Assembly (NCBI GenBank): GCA_036023115.1
Contig: JAYKKT010000086.1
Span: forward strand, 11,671,501-11,735,500
DNA length: 64,000 nucleotides
Direction of reading: 5' to 3'
Origin: Brasenia schreberi
Taxonomy: Eukaryota > Streptophyta > Magnoliopsida > Nymphaeales > Cabombaceae
Made by a program: the position numbers and the translations under genes
Shown here: positions 11,372-23,019 of the stretch, piece by piece
How the letters are laid out: every line of letters starts with the position of its first letter
Numbering within the stretch: the stretch's first letter is position 1
The notes under the pieces: model-generated
What the model was told of the DNA's origin: nothing
Seen by the model: only the letters and a program-made list of their open reading frames with translations
The model's database searches: none

Positions 11372-13183
11372 ATGTACCTTGACCAAACCGAGTTTTCCTA
11401 GCCTTATCTACCCTACATCTTTGGGCTAAACATCAAATGTCATTCTTACCTAGCTTGGATTGAATGGGATGAGCCAACAAAGAAGAGTCACTTCAACTTG
11501 AAAAGCAAGTTCGGCCCAAGTGCACCTGGAGTCATCAAGCACCTAGCCGATCATGGCTAGATGCACATGACTCGAACCACAACCAACCCACATGGGGTTG
11601 GTCCATGTTTGACTAAGGGGGCCACTCCTTTCTCTCCTCTACATGAATATTGGTGGACATTGTAGCTGGACTTGGATCTTAGGCCATTCGCTCCAAAGAA
11701 GGGCCTAGAAAGGCCCCCCTTGGACTATAAATAGAGGCCAAGGGGGGGCGTGTTCTCTCATCTTGGAGCAATTTGGAGGAGTGTTTCACCTTGGGATACC
11801 TTGTGGAGAATTGTGGGCTGCTAGGTAGAGGTTTAAAGAGAGAAGAGAGTGCTAGGATCAAGGCAAGTGCTGCCACTTAGGTTCGAGTGAGAAAGAAGAG
11901 TGAAAAGAGGAAAGGTGAGGGTCGTGCACCACCATTGGAGGCCAGTTTCTTGAGAATCCGTGCAAGTATCATACTACCTTGATTCATCTTCATCTCTTCT
12001 TTATATTCAATTCAAAAGGAGGTGCATTAATGGAGCTTTGTCTCTCCTCATGATGTAATAGAAGTAGATGTGCTAAAATTTTCCTTTTCTTGCTTATGTA
12101 CTCTATGTGTTTATGTTCTTGATTCTACCTCTCTATATGCTATAAATACTCTATATCTTCTAATCCCCTCTATGCTTAAGCTATTAGATATATTTCAATT
12201 CATTTCCCTTCAGTAATTTTATTCGGGATGTTGTGTTGTTGCATTTTAATTCGTGTGAGTTTTGCATCACGTATGTTATAAAAACCTAAAATCTGATTTT
12301 CAGCATCACTGCATACGTTGATTGCTTGATTTTTAATTGTCAAACCGTTGCTCTGATCATCTTAAAATTTTGCACACTATATCTAAACACACAATCCCAC
12401 TTATAATAAAATTTTCAAGAATTTTAGGGTGGTTAACCCACGTAATTAAAGCTATAGAAAATCAGGAAAAATTCTGAAAATTGTCTGTCAACTCTGTTTT
12501 TCTGCAACAGAGCCTGAGTATTCATCCAATAACTTTGTCTGCAGTTGTCTAAAATTAGTTATTCTTAGTTCATTGGAAATCTGACATCCATAGCTTTTCA
12601 ACAAGACTAAATACACTAAATTTGGAGATCTGAGCACCGAGATACATTCTTATCTTTGGGTCTTTGTATTTCTGTGACAAAACAGTTTTGGGTGTCTGAG
12701 CATAGGCACTTTGCCGAATTAATTTTGCATCATCCCAATTCCGAATTCAAAACCAAAAGGTGTCCTAGAATCTGCACATTTCAAGCTCTAGCATATAAAT
12801 GTTTTATGAATTTTGGAGGTTTCTAAGCTACTTAAAACAATTCAGAAAAAAGTCTTGAAAACAGAACCAGTTTCTATTTTTCAGAACTTGTTGTTTTTAA
12901 ACTTGAAAACCAAGTGCATTAGTATATTCTTGTCCACACCCTATTTTCACGTGAATTTGCAATATCATCTGCTCATTTGGAATCCTTAAAGCACTTAGGC
13001 TGATCCTTGAGCATCGGTTCAAGAAGGCTTAAAGCGAAAAGATCCCGCTTAGCCACAATCGCTAAGTCAAAGTCACAATTTTTCTAGTTTTGGAAACTAG
13101 CTGGCATGCTCGCGCACGAAGTAGTGTTGAAAGGATTGATTCAAGTCTCTACATAGGCTTCGAGTGAAAATTTCACATCTACA
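11372..13183 (+). repeat. Element B: 5' LTR, truncated at its start
   Basis: Collinear with 17521-19298, ending GTGAAAATTTCACATCTACA. The first part of the LTR (homologous to 17136-17520) is absent, and the sequence instead joins an inverted LTR at about 11371. It contains a TATA box at 11726-11733 (TATAAATA) and a U5 hairpin at about 13083-13101. Confidence 0.8.
11726..11733 (+). promoter_or_regulatory. TATA box in 5' LTR of element B
   Basis: TATAAATA in the context GGACTATAAATAGAGGCC. Its counterpart in the 3' LTR is at 17868-17875. Confidence 0.6.
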
Positions 13184-13187
13184 GAAT

Positions 13188-13205
13188 TGGCACGCCCGAT
13201 GGGAC
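13188..13205 (+). promoter_or_regulatory. Primer-binding site of element B
   Basis: TGGCACGCCCGATGGGAC starts four bases after the LTR end, as expected for a retrotransposon PBS. It differs from the large element's site in only two bases (GA versus CT). The complementary tRNA was not identified. Confidence 0.65.
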
Positions 13206-14904
13206 TCGAGTTTTTTAGGATTTCAAGTCTAGGTGATTTTTCAAATTCCAACTCTTTAAAACTTTGGTATTAATACCTCTCTTGTGCACAAGCTTATTTT
13301 TGAAACAATATCAAGTTCAGATGATTTCTTTGAAAACAAGCCAAAGAAAGCCTCATTACATTTTCCAAATCGGTTTTCCAAAAGCTCAAGGAAATCCTCT
13401 AAAACCCGAGAAGAAGAGCTTGTCTCTTTTAAGGAAAGAGCAAGGCAACTTAAAAGGGAAATAATGAAAGAAATGGAGGAAAAGATCGTTGCCCTAAGCC
13501 AAAATGCCAAGGCACATCGATCCCATGAAAATTCATCTCGGGTACATAGAGAGAAAAAACATACCCGGAAAACCAAATGAAGCCCAAAATCCAATGAAGG
13601 AAATAAGGCTACAAATGCAGCAAGTGTTGAGATTCAAGCATCGAACCTTGCAAATCCTCTAACCACCCCTTTTTCCATCGAAAAACCAAAAAAAGTTTTT
13701 TACATTTGGAAAGATCAAGAAAAATTGAAAAACCTTCAAAAATCAAAAATATTTGAAAATCAAAAATTTGAAATTCCAAAAGTTAAAAGTGAAGTCCACG
13801 TTTTTAGGCACATAAGCGGAGTGGGGCATGAGGATCACTTCACCCAAGTCACTCCATATGTTTCACATACATTCACTCCGATGGGTTCCAATCCCTTGAG
13901 CATCACCTCACATATTTCACAAAACATAAGGGAGAATGAGTGTTGCAGACACATAGGCTTGGCAGATGAAATCCAAAACCTCGCAAAGCAACAGGAGGTC
14001 GAAGCCGTGCATGAGCTAGAGCAACCTGTGGACGCCTACAAGGATGCTTGCTCTCACCATGAAAAGGTAGACAAGCTTGAAAAAGGTATGTCCGAAACTC
14101 ATTCCCCCATAAACTCCCTACTCGATCCTTCCCTTCTTAGTGTATGATCGGTAAATCATTCATTGGATATATCAAATCACACTCATGCACCCACATACCC
14201 ACAAAATGTGCCCAAGGATATGGATTTTCAAGGTGCGCTGAAAATGTCCCACACCAAGAAAAAGAATTTCAAAAAGAAAAATAAGATCAAAATAAAGTTC
14301 AAAATTTGGTAGACATGGCTATTTCTACGGCATGCATCGACATCCTAGGTACACTAACCCTACCTTGTATAAGTCTCCTTGAGCCTAGGTTTGTATCATA
14401 AACACAAGCCTCTGGCCATGATTTCTCTAAACCTTCATAAACCAACCAAGGGACCGACCATGCTTTCCCTTGGAATCCTTTTTCCTCCTTTGTGCAAGGG
14501 ATCAAACATACTCTCCCTTAGCACCCATATAAACTCAAGCTATCCACCCCTAGGGGCACACTTGGTTGCACCTAGGATCCATTCCCCTATCATCCACCTA
14601 CTAGGAGAAACTAAGCCACACCCAGCCAAGGTCGTCCATCCCCTAGAGGAACGGTTCAAGTCAAAGCCCAAACCATCCAAATCTAGGGTCGTGTGTCCCC
14701 TACAGAAGCCCAACTCTTCCACCATCCCAAACCTACATCTCCTGGACAAGCCTAAAATAAATCGAGTATATAACCATGATATTGATGACACTCGATTCCA
14801 AGGTCATCTACTTTACAAAAAAAATTCCAAACTTAAGAAGCCTTAGAATATGATATTGAACATGGGATATATACCATACCAAGGTCTCGGAGCCCAAAAC
14901 CAAG
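13206..14904 (+). pseudogene. Element B: gag-protease remnant (first exon part)
   Basis: A coiled-coil-like gag N-terminus is readable (about 13284-13580: REEELVSFKERARQLKREI, then EKIVALSQNAKAHRSHE). It matches element C's gag start. The gag core, Cys/His motif and protease are missing; 13725-14147 is an open frame of unrecognised sequence. The C-terminal tail follows (about 14379-14904), ending INRVYNHDIDDTRFQGHLLYK and then NMGYIPYQGLGAQNQ. At 14844-14846 the codon read as Trp in the large element is TAG. The element is a non-autonomous derivative. Confidence 0.7.
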
Positions 14905-15089
14905 GTAGGTTAGAGCCCATCCTACCTATGCCAAACCCGAATCGACATGGATTGGGCAACATCCTATCCATACCCCCTAAGCCACCACCTAAGACCAATT
15001 GGGTCAAGGGTGCCCTAGAACCCACTAACACTGAAACCTATAGCTTAGACCTCTTATTTAGAGTTTAATTCATGGTGTTTTATTTGTAG
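14905..15089 (+). other. Element B: putative 185-nt intron between gag-pro and pol
   Basis: The donor is ACCAAG|GTAGGT (GT at 14905) and the acceptor is TTTTATTTGTAG|GTTTG (AG at 15088-15089). Without the interval the gag-side frame (..GAQNQ plus one base) continues into GLMKDPSLD. The unspliced frame stops at 15068. Length and ends match those in C and D. Confidence 0.6.
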
Positions 15090-15675
15090 GTTTGATGAAA
15101 GATCCCTCTTTAGATAAAAATCTAAAAAATATATATATTTTGAAAAACAAAAAAAATTAAAAAACTTTCGAAATCTAAAAATATTTGAAAAACTTAAAAT
15201 TTTCAAAAAGAAAGTTGTTTATGGTCATTCTCCTAGTCTTTGTTTAGAAAAATCCAAAAACATTTAGAAAAATATGAAAATTTCAAAAAGAAAGTCTTCT
15301 ATATTCATCCTTCTACTTTGTGTTTTGAAAAAGACAAAAAAAATTAGGAAATTAGAAAACTCCAAAAATTTTGGCCATGTACAAAACTTATTTTTGAGTT
15401 TTTCAAAAACCATGTATATATCCATACCAAAATCGTCCAACCCTATTGTGCATAACCCCTCTCTTGTCTAACACTTTCCTATAAGTTAAAGTACTTGAGA
15501 GTGATCAAAACAAGGAAAAAGATCCCTCATCCATGAGAAAGATCAAGCCTCTGAGCCTCCCGAATTTCATAGAATCCTTGACTTGGAAAAACCTTTAAAT
15601 TCCGCAGGAAGGGATTTTCTTGAAGTGAACCTAACCCAAAATACATCAAAGGCTAGGATCATATCATACAATGCC
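15090..15675 (+). pseudogene. Element B: N-terminal pol fragment
   Basis: The fragment is the lysine-rich low-complexity start of pol. Around 15560-15640 it reads PEFHRILDLEKPLNSAG then DFLEVNL, matching the large element's segment before RT (PEFHKILDFERPSQSVGG). RT, RNase H and most of integrase are deleted after this. It contains frameshifts. Confidence 0.7.
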
Positions 15676-16140
15676 TAGAATTAAGATCGTGCATGTCCTT
15701 CATGCATCATATTAGAAATCATTACATGCCACAATAGGGGTCGGCCATAGTGTTGATACTCGTATCATTTGAACTAGGAGCATTATATTGCATTCCCCAA
15801 AAATATTTTTCATGGAAATATACATCATTTCATGTATCTCTCTATCATCTCGTATGGGGATATATTCTACATATCATGCATCTCCCTAATTCACATCAAA
15901 AACAAGATGTTCAATTACATAGTATATGTATGAATCCTTCATGCAACACATGCCACAATAGAGTCGACCATAGTGTATGAATGCTCATGTCATCTCCACC
16001 AAACTAGGGGCAGGCATTCCCTAGACACCTTTCATGGAGACTTAACACATTCATCATTTCATAAAGCATGTATCTCCATCATCTCATATGGAATACATTT
16101 TACATTTTATGCATCCCATGCACATCATTCACTCATAAGA
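15676..16140 (+). mobile_element. Element B: non-coding spacer replacing RT to integrase
   Basis: AT-rich sequence with repeated CATGCAT-type strings and two related blocks (ACATGCCACAATAG at 15725 and 15948). It resembles 1400-1740 in element A. No coding signal was seen. Confidence 0.5.
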
Positions 16141-16278
16141 AGCCCACACCTATTTGGAAAGTGGCAGTCCAAGTGGGATGATCCCTATGTTGTAAGGGGA
16201 ACAACCACAAATAATGCATATTGGTTGATTGACGTTGAGGGCAGAAATTTAGTAGAATTTTATATACCCAATACTTGA
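16141..16278 (+). pseudogene. Element B: integrase C-terminal tail
   Basis: The translation contains FGKWQSKWDDPYVVRGTTTN then WLIDVEGRNL, matching the C-terminus of the large element's integrase (KWRPKWDGPYVIRATTTN). Only the tail survives. Confidence 0.75.
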
Positions 16279-17135
16279 AAAAAAAATATTATGTATAGGG
16301 TCTATGTTAAATTCTTTTGAAAAAGATTTTTAAAATGGATCTCCTTTGAACTTCTTGAAAGAAGGATCAAGATTAATTGTGTGCCCTAAATAAGGGAATC
16401 AATGCTTTATGAAAAATAGAGTTTTCAAAAATTATTTGGTAACATTTCAAAAATCTTTGGCTTACAAAATGAAGTCTGGTTTAATATAGCAAAATATTTT
16501 CAAATGATAGATGCTATTTGGAAATAGGATGATCTTGGTTGAATTGAGTAGCCAAAGGGATAAGTTTTCTCCCCATTTTACATCTCTCCAAAAGGAAAAT
16601 TGGTAAAATTCAAAAGAAAAAGATAATACAAAAATTCCTCCATAAAAAGGTCTTCCTTTCAAATAGAAAGAATACAAAAATTCTTCCGAAAGAGGTATTC
16701 TCTTTGAATGAAAAAAGAAAAGAAAAAAAGAATACAAAAACTCCTCCATAAAGAGGTCTTCCCTTCAAATAGAAGGAGAAAATACAAAAATTCTTCCGAA
16801 AGAGGTCTTCTCACTTGGGGCAGCCGACCTTCATAGGCTTCTCCTCAAGCTCATCCATCTCCTAAATAAGTTTCTAAACTTCACACTTCATTTACATCAC
16901 ACACCATGCATTCATACATCCTAAGTCAGCTATGCATGATCATGTTTAGGACTAGCACTCATCATGGGTCAAGTCTCCTTTGGCTAAAATCCCCTCCTCT
17001 ATGATCCAAGGAATGGGTTTTATGAAATGAAGGACGATTTATATTCTCAAGATAATTTAGGAAGTAAAACAAAAAGGGTGTTTTATTTCTTGACATTATC
17101 CAAATAAATTTAGATTAATGCCAAAGAGGGTCATC
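16279..17135 (+). mobile_element. Element B: 3' non-coding region with polypurine tract
   Basis: Homologous to 52563-53730 and 1790-2971. It contains a short repeat array (16624-16812) and ends CCAAAGAGGGTCATC before TGTAAACACC at 17136. Confidence 0.65.
16624..16812 (+). repeat. Short tandem repeats, about 45-60 bp units
   Basis: Four units start AATACAAAAA(T/C)TC and contain GAGGTCTTC or AGGTCTTCC. Two alternating variants occur (CCTCCATAAA and TTCCGAAAGAGG). One similar GAGACCCTC-type unit is seen in the other elements. Confidence 0.6.
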
Positions 17136-19298
17136 TGTAAACACCCTAAATAAAATTTTTCTGAAAACACTCCCAATTTCGAAAGTTGACTTGTTTTAAA
17201 AGCTTTTGGCTTTAAAATGAAAATTTCAAATCTTTAAAACAAAGATTTTTAAAAGGTTTAAAATTAAAGTAAAAAAGATAAGATCGAGGAGATTGAAGTA
17301 AATTAGGCAGAAATTAGGGTGACAGGTGAGGCCCGTTTCGAGCCAAGATCAAGTTCACGAAGGACAAGCCGAGAAGCAAGGGAGTAGATAAGTCAAAGCA
17401 CATCTTTATCCAAGATCAAATCAAGTGGACGGCCTCATCAAACCCAGTCAAATTCAACTAAATCCTAGACTTGATTTGATTGAATTAGACATGAAGCCTA
17501 ACTGAGTTTAAACCAAATACCTTGACTTGACCAAACCGAGTTTTCCTAGCCTTGTCTACCCTACATCTTTGGGCTAAACATCAAATATCATTCTTACCTA
17601 GCTTGGATTGAATGGGATGAGCCAACAAGGAAGAGTCACTTTAACTTGAAAAGCAAGTTCGGCCCAAGTGCACCTGGAATCATCAAGCACCTAGCCGATC
17701 ATGGCTAGATGCACATGACTCGAACCGCAACCAACCTACATGGGTTGGTCCATGTTTGACCAAGGGGGACCACTCCTTTCTCTCCTCTACATGAATATTG
17801 GTGGTAGCTGGACATGGATCTTAGGCCACCCGCCCCAAAGAAGGGCCTAGAAAGGTCCCCCTTGGCCTATAAATAGAGGCCAAGGGGGGCGTGTTCTCTC
17901 ATCTTGGAGCAATTTGGAGGATTGATATACCTTGGGCTACCTTGTGGAGAATTGTGGGCTGCTAGGGGAGGTTTAGAGAGAGAAGAGAGTGCTAGGATCA
18001 AGGCAAGTGTTGCCACTTAGGTTTGAGTGAGAAAGAAGAGTGAAAAGAGGAAAGGTGAGGGTCGTGCACCACCATTGGAGGCCAGTTTCTTGAGAATCCA
18101 TGTAAGTATCATACTACCTTGATTCATCTCCATCTCTTCTTCATATTCAATTCAAAAGGGGTTGTATTAATAGAGCTTTATCTCCCCATGATGTAATAGA
18201 AGTAGATGTGTTGAAATTTCCCTTTTCTTGCTTATGCACTCTATGTGTTTATGTTCTTGATTCTACCTCTCTATATGCTATAAACACTATATCTTCTAAT
18301 CCCCTCTATGCTTAAGCTATTAGATATATTTCAATTCATTTCCCTTCATCAATTTAATTCGAGATGTTGTGTTATTGCATTTTAATTCGTGTGAGTTTTG
18401 CATCACGTATGTTATAAAAACCTAAAATCTGATTTTCAACATCACTGCATACATTGATTGCTTAATTTCTAATTGTCAAACTGTTGCTTCGATCACCCTG
18501 AAATTTTGCACACTGTATCTACACACATAACCCCACTTATAATAAAATTTTCAAGAATTTTAGGGTGGATCAACTGCGTTAGAAGATCAGGGAAATTTCT
18601 GAAAATTATCTATCAACTCTGTTTTCCTGCAATAGAGCCTGGGTATTCATCCAATAACTCTGTCTACAGTTGTCTGAAATCAGTGATTCTTAGTTCATTG
18701 AAAAGCTGACATCTATAGCTTTTCAACAAGACTAAATGCACTAAATTTGGAGATCTGAGCACCGAGATACATACTTATCTTTGGGTCTTTGTATTTCTGT
18801 GACAGAATAGTTTCGGGTGTCTGAGCATAGGCATTTTGCCGAATTAATTTTGCATCATCCCAATCCCGAATTCAAAACCAAAAGGTGTCCTGAATTCAAG
18901 CTCTGTCCTATAAATTTTTTATGAATTTTGTAGGTCTCTAAGCTACTCAAAACAATTCGATAAAAAGTCTTGAAAATAGAATCAGTTTCTGTTTTTCAGA
19001 ACTTGTTGTTTTTAAACTTGAAAACCAAGTGCATTAGTATATTATTGTCAACACCCTATTTTCACGTGAATTTGCAATATCACCTGCTCATTTGGAATCT
19101 TTAAAGCGCTTAGGCTGACCTTTGAGCATCGATTCAAGCAGGCTTAATGTGAAAAGATCCCACTTAGCCACAATCGCTAAGTCAAAGTCATAATTTTGCT
19201 AGTTTTGAAAACTAGCTGGCACGCTCGCACACGAAGTAGTGTTGAAAGGATTGATTCAAGTCTCTACATAGGCTTCGAGTGAAAATTTCACATCTACA
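17136..19298 (+). repeat. Element B: 3' LTR (2163 bp)
   Basis: It begins TGTAAACACCCT and ends CACATCTACA. TATA box at 17868-17875. U5 hairpin at 19198-19216 (stem GCTAGTTTT/AAAACTAGC) with TGGCACGCTC directly after. To the right, sequence of an inverted integrase C-terminus (element C) starts at once, so this is an intact insertion end. Confidence 0.85.
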
Positions 19299-20673
19299 GA
19301 CATAATACTTTTTCAAGTATTAGGCATTAATAGAGTTGGCTAAATTTCCTCCCTCAACATCAATCATTCAATATGCATTATTTGTTGTTGCTTCTCTTAC
19401 AACATAGGGACCATCCTACTTTAGTTACCACTTACCAAGTGGATGTGGGCCACCATGGTAGATAGTTTTCAAAACAAGGTCTCCCACTTTGAAGTGGCGA
19501 GCCTTCATGTGCTTTTCATAATATTGGGCTATCTTTTGTTGGTATGCATGTGCATAATCCATGGCAATGAGCATTTTCTCATCAAGTAAGTCAAGCTCAG
19601 TCATTCTAGCTTATTGTGGGGTTCCTATAGGTAGATCGAGTGCAAGAGATGTATGAAATGAATGTAATTTGGTATGAATGGGGAAGTATGACATACTTCA
19701 ATATATAATGCCACTAGGATTTTCAAAAATTTTAGACCTTGTATGAGTGCCTCATATTCAACAACATTATTTGAACAAGAAAAATCTAGTTGGAATATCA
19801 TTGGGATCTCTCTCTGCTCGGGGAATATGAGAATGATTCCCACACCTACCTTTGTGGCTAACCATGAACTCTAAAAGTTTTCTTGATTCTACTTGAAAAA
19901 CATATTTTTGATGGTTTAATTTAACTTTATAAAGCCTAAGTCTTTCAAAAACCTTTTGCAAAGATTCTAAGTGTGTGTATTGGGTTTTGCATTTGGTTCT
20001 AGAGGTAAACGATGCTCTACAATCCTAGGGTCTAAACTAGGCATGTCTTCATAGGTTCATGCAAAACACATCTATATACAATTTCAAAATTTCAATGAAT
20101 GATGCCTTTTCATATTTATGTAAACAAGAACCTACTTTGACATGCTTTGAGTTAGACACACTCCCTAAATTGACCTCGAGAAAATCCCCTCTTATGGAAT
20201 TTGAAGGTTTTTCCAAGTCAAGGATTTTATGAAATTCAAGAAGCTTGGAGGCTTGATCATCCTCATCGATGAGAAGATCTTCTCCCTTGCTTTGATCACT
20301 TTCAAGTACTTTGATTTCTAGGGAAGTATTATGCGCATGGAAAGGGTTATGTGCAATAGACAATTTGGGTTTGAGAATGTGCATGGGTTTTATCAAAACT
20401 AAATTTTGAGTTTGTACCTGGTTTTGAAAACCAAAATTTTTAGGATTTTTTACTTTTTTAATTTTTTTGTATTTTTCCAAACAAATGCTAGAAGGAATAA
20501 CATAAAAGACTTTCTTTTGCAAATGCTAGAAGGAATAACATAAAATACTTTCTTTTTAGAATTTTTAGATTTTTCAAATATTTTTGAGTTTTCAGAGTTT
20601 TCTAAATTTTTTTTATTTTTCAAAATATATATTTTTTAAAGATTTTTTTTAAGAAAGGGGTCTTTCATGAAGC
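19299..20673 (-). pseudogene. Element C: decayed pol (pol start, RT, second RNase H, integrase end)
   Basis: Read on the minus strand in several frames. The pol N-terminal region is at 20673-20049 (KLLEFHKILDLEKPSNSIRG then DFLEVNLGSVSN). An RT fragment is at about 19961-19830 (VFERLRLYKVKLNHQKYVF). An archaeal-type RNase H fragment (SCSNNVVEYEALIQGLKFLK) is at about 19790-19720. An integrase end (about 19690-19300) reads MTELDLLDEKMLIAMDYAHA and later GDLVLKTI. Internal deletions fuse RNase H directly to the integrase end. The last coding residues (..YLKKYYV) lie at 19299, exactly where element B begins. Confidence 0.8.
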
Positions 20674-20858
20674 CTACAAAGAAAACACCATAAATGAGAC
20701 TCTAAATAAGAGGTTTAAGCTATAGGTTTTGGTTTTAGTTGGCTCTAGGGTACCCTTGACCCAATTGGTCTTAGGTGGTGGCTTAGAGGGTATGGATGGA
20801 TTGTACTCTAAGCCATGTCGACCAAGGTTAGGTAGAGGTAAGATGGGTTCTAGTCTAC
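20674..20858 (-). other. Element C: putative 185-nt intron between gag-pro and pol
   Basis: Minus-strand donor CCAAA|GTAGACT (GT at 20858-20857) and acceptor TGTTTTCTTTGTAG|GCTTC (AG at 20675-20674). Same length and place as in B and D. The exon after it reads in the pol frame (FMKDPFL). Confidence 0.5.
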
Positions 20859-21924
20859 TTTGGTTCTTGGCTCCTAGACCCTAGTATGATGCATACCCCA
20901 TATTCAATAATATATTTCAAGGTTTTTTAAGTTTTCTAAATTTTTTATAAAGAGGATGGCCTTGGAATAGTGTATTTGTCTATGGCATGGTTATACACTC
21001 GAGTTTTCTAGGGTGTGCCTAGGAGGTATATGGCTTTAGAGGTGGAAGGGTTTGACTTTCCTAATCACATGGTTATACACTGATTGGATCCTACTTTCTT
21101 ACAATCATTGAATAGTCATATAAATTTTTTTGCAAGTTTGAGTAAACTTGCTGGCATGCTCGTGCACTTTTTTGCACGCAAAGTTTTTAAGTACACATAA
21201 GACAAAAAAAAATTGTTTACAAAAACACACGATACTTCAAATGTTTTTTATTTTTGGAAAAGTTTGGAGTAACTTGTGTGAATTGAATCTCATGCCCCAC
21301 TTTACTTGTGTGTTTTGGAATGTAGATTTTATTTTCATTTTCAATTTTCAGAATTTCAACTTTTTTATTTTCAAATGTTTTTGATTTTTGAAGATTTTCT
21401 AGATTTTTTTGTTTTTTTAAGATAAAGAATTATTTTGGGTTTTTCATAGACAAAGGGGTGTTTGGATGATCAACAAGGTTGGATGACTCGATCTCAATAC
21501 TTGTTATATTTGTGGCCTCATATCCTTCATCAGATTTTGAGCTCGGTTTGGTTTTTCGGGTATGATTTTTCTCCCTATGTACCCGAGATGACTTTTCATG
21601 AGAACGATGTACCTTTGCCTTTTGGCTTAAGGCCTCAATTTTCCTTTCAAGTTGTATTGCTCTCTTCCTCAAAAAGACAATTTCTTCTTCTCGGGTTTTA
21701 GAAGATTTCTTTGAGGTTTTTTAAAACCGATTTTGAAAGTTTGATGAAGCCTTCCTTGACATATTTTAGAAAGAATCATCCAAACTTGACATTATTTTTG
21801 AACAAAAAATTGACCTGTGCACAAAGAATGGATTAAGCATCAAAATATTTGAAAAGTGAATTTAAAAACTGACATTGATTTAATCAATCCTCAGAGACTC
21901 AAGTCCCACCAAGCATGCTAATTT
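20859..21924 (-). pseudogene. Element C: gag remnant
   Basis: The minus strand carries the gag N-terminus (about 21790-21430: SSKTREEEIVFLRKRAIQLE then IEALSQKAKVHRSHE), similar to element B. It is followed by a diverged spacer and the gag-pro tail just before the intron. PBS-like sequence lies at about 21920-21903 (TTAGCATGCTTGGTGGGACT), strongly diverged. The gag core and protease are missing. Confidence 0.65.
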
Positions 21925-22200
21925 TATAGATGTGAAAATTTTACTCCGAAGTCTATGTAGAGACTTGAAATAAGCTTTCATACACTACGTCGTGCGCGAA
22001 CGTTCCAACTAGTTTTATTTAAACTAGCAAAGTTATATTTTCTGACTTTAATAACGATTGTGGAAAAGTAGAATCTTTTCGACTTAAGCTTTCTTCAACA
22101 TACGCTCAAAGATCAACCTAGACGCTTTGAGGATTGGTTTGAATCAAATGTGTTTAACAAAATCCACTTTCAAATCCAAATGCTACCTGTGGCAGTCTTT
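21925..22200 (-). repeat. Element C: U5 end of 5' LTR, minus strand
   Basis: The minus strand ends TTTTCACATCTATA at 21925 (CA mutated to TA). It contains the U5 hairpin (CTAGTTT/AAACTAG, about 22030-22007) followed by TGGAACGTTC, and the block TTTGAGCGTATGTTGAAGAA, homologous to the CTTGCGCATCGG region of other LTRs. The right boundary is uncertain; homology fades beyond about 22200. Confidence 0.6.
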
Positions 22201-23019
22201 TCTTGCCAATGAATTTGTTTGTTTTGAGAAACAAACGTGATCATTAGCTCACATATTCCCATTTGGTGCTGATCCTCGGAAAGTCCCGCATAGTACCAAT
22301 AACTTCAGTCCCGTTGTGCTTTTATATGTGAGTGCTCTTGTTTAAACGGTTTTATCTCAAAACTTAACTTTATTGCTAAGAAGATTTTGGTCACATGACT
22401 TTGTTGATGATAGAAGTCCTCGAGAATCCATCACGCTTTAGTTAGTAAAAGCTGAGGTTGATGCTAAATGGCTTGTGGAGGTCTAAAATACGGTTTGAAG
22501 GCAGGATTTTGAGGAATTTATGGAATGATTGTGAAAAGGGATGAGCATAGGTCTTTATACTCCTTTTGTAGCTAAAGTGAGTATCTTTGTAGAAGGATAA
22601 TAAACCCACGGTGAAAATTACGGTCTTGTCATGTGCCCACCAAAAGTAGAATATTGGGAGGTGAATCACAGATTGTCCGCGTAGAAAAGAATGCAGTGAG
22701 CTATCCGGGCTAACCATCTCCCACCATGCAAAACTACCAGCTTATCTTGCCAGTAACCCATGCCAATAAACCACATCACATAACCAAGAAAAGGGACACT
22801 AAGCAAATCCTATTGACCAAATAAAAAATTGATAAAACAGACGAGAGACTCAAGATATCAATAGAGGTCTGAAGCTTATCAACATAGATCGCTAAACAAG
22901 AAGCTGTTCTCTAGTGCATATATGCTCCTGAAAAAGCCGAACCTGCCTATAATCATTTTCTTTATGTATGTGCAGATGCCTTCATGTGGGAAATCCATTT
23001 CCATCCTCTCCAACGATCT
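22201..23019. other. No recognised gene; between repeats and the VAMP72 3' end
   Basis: A short minus-strand open frame (22442-22717) has no recognisable motif and no supporting structure. The part nearest 23019 probably contains the 3' UTR of the VAMP72 gene. No poly(A) signal was assigned. Confidence 0.4.

Noticed and set aside
13725..14147. 140-codon open frame inside element B
   Set aside because: Not rejected as part of the element, but rejected as a separate host gene. It lies between gag fragments of B, and no known domain was seen.
22442..22717. 91-codon minus-strand frame beside the VAMP72 3' end
   Set aside because: No recognisable motif, and probably 3' UTR or flanking sequence.
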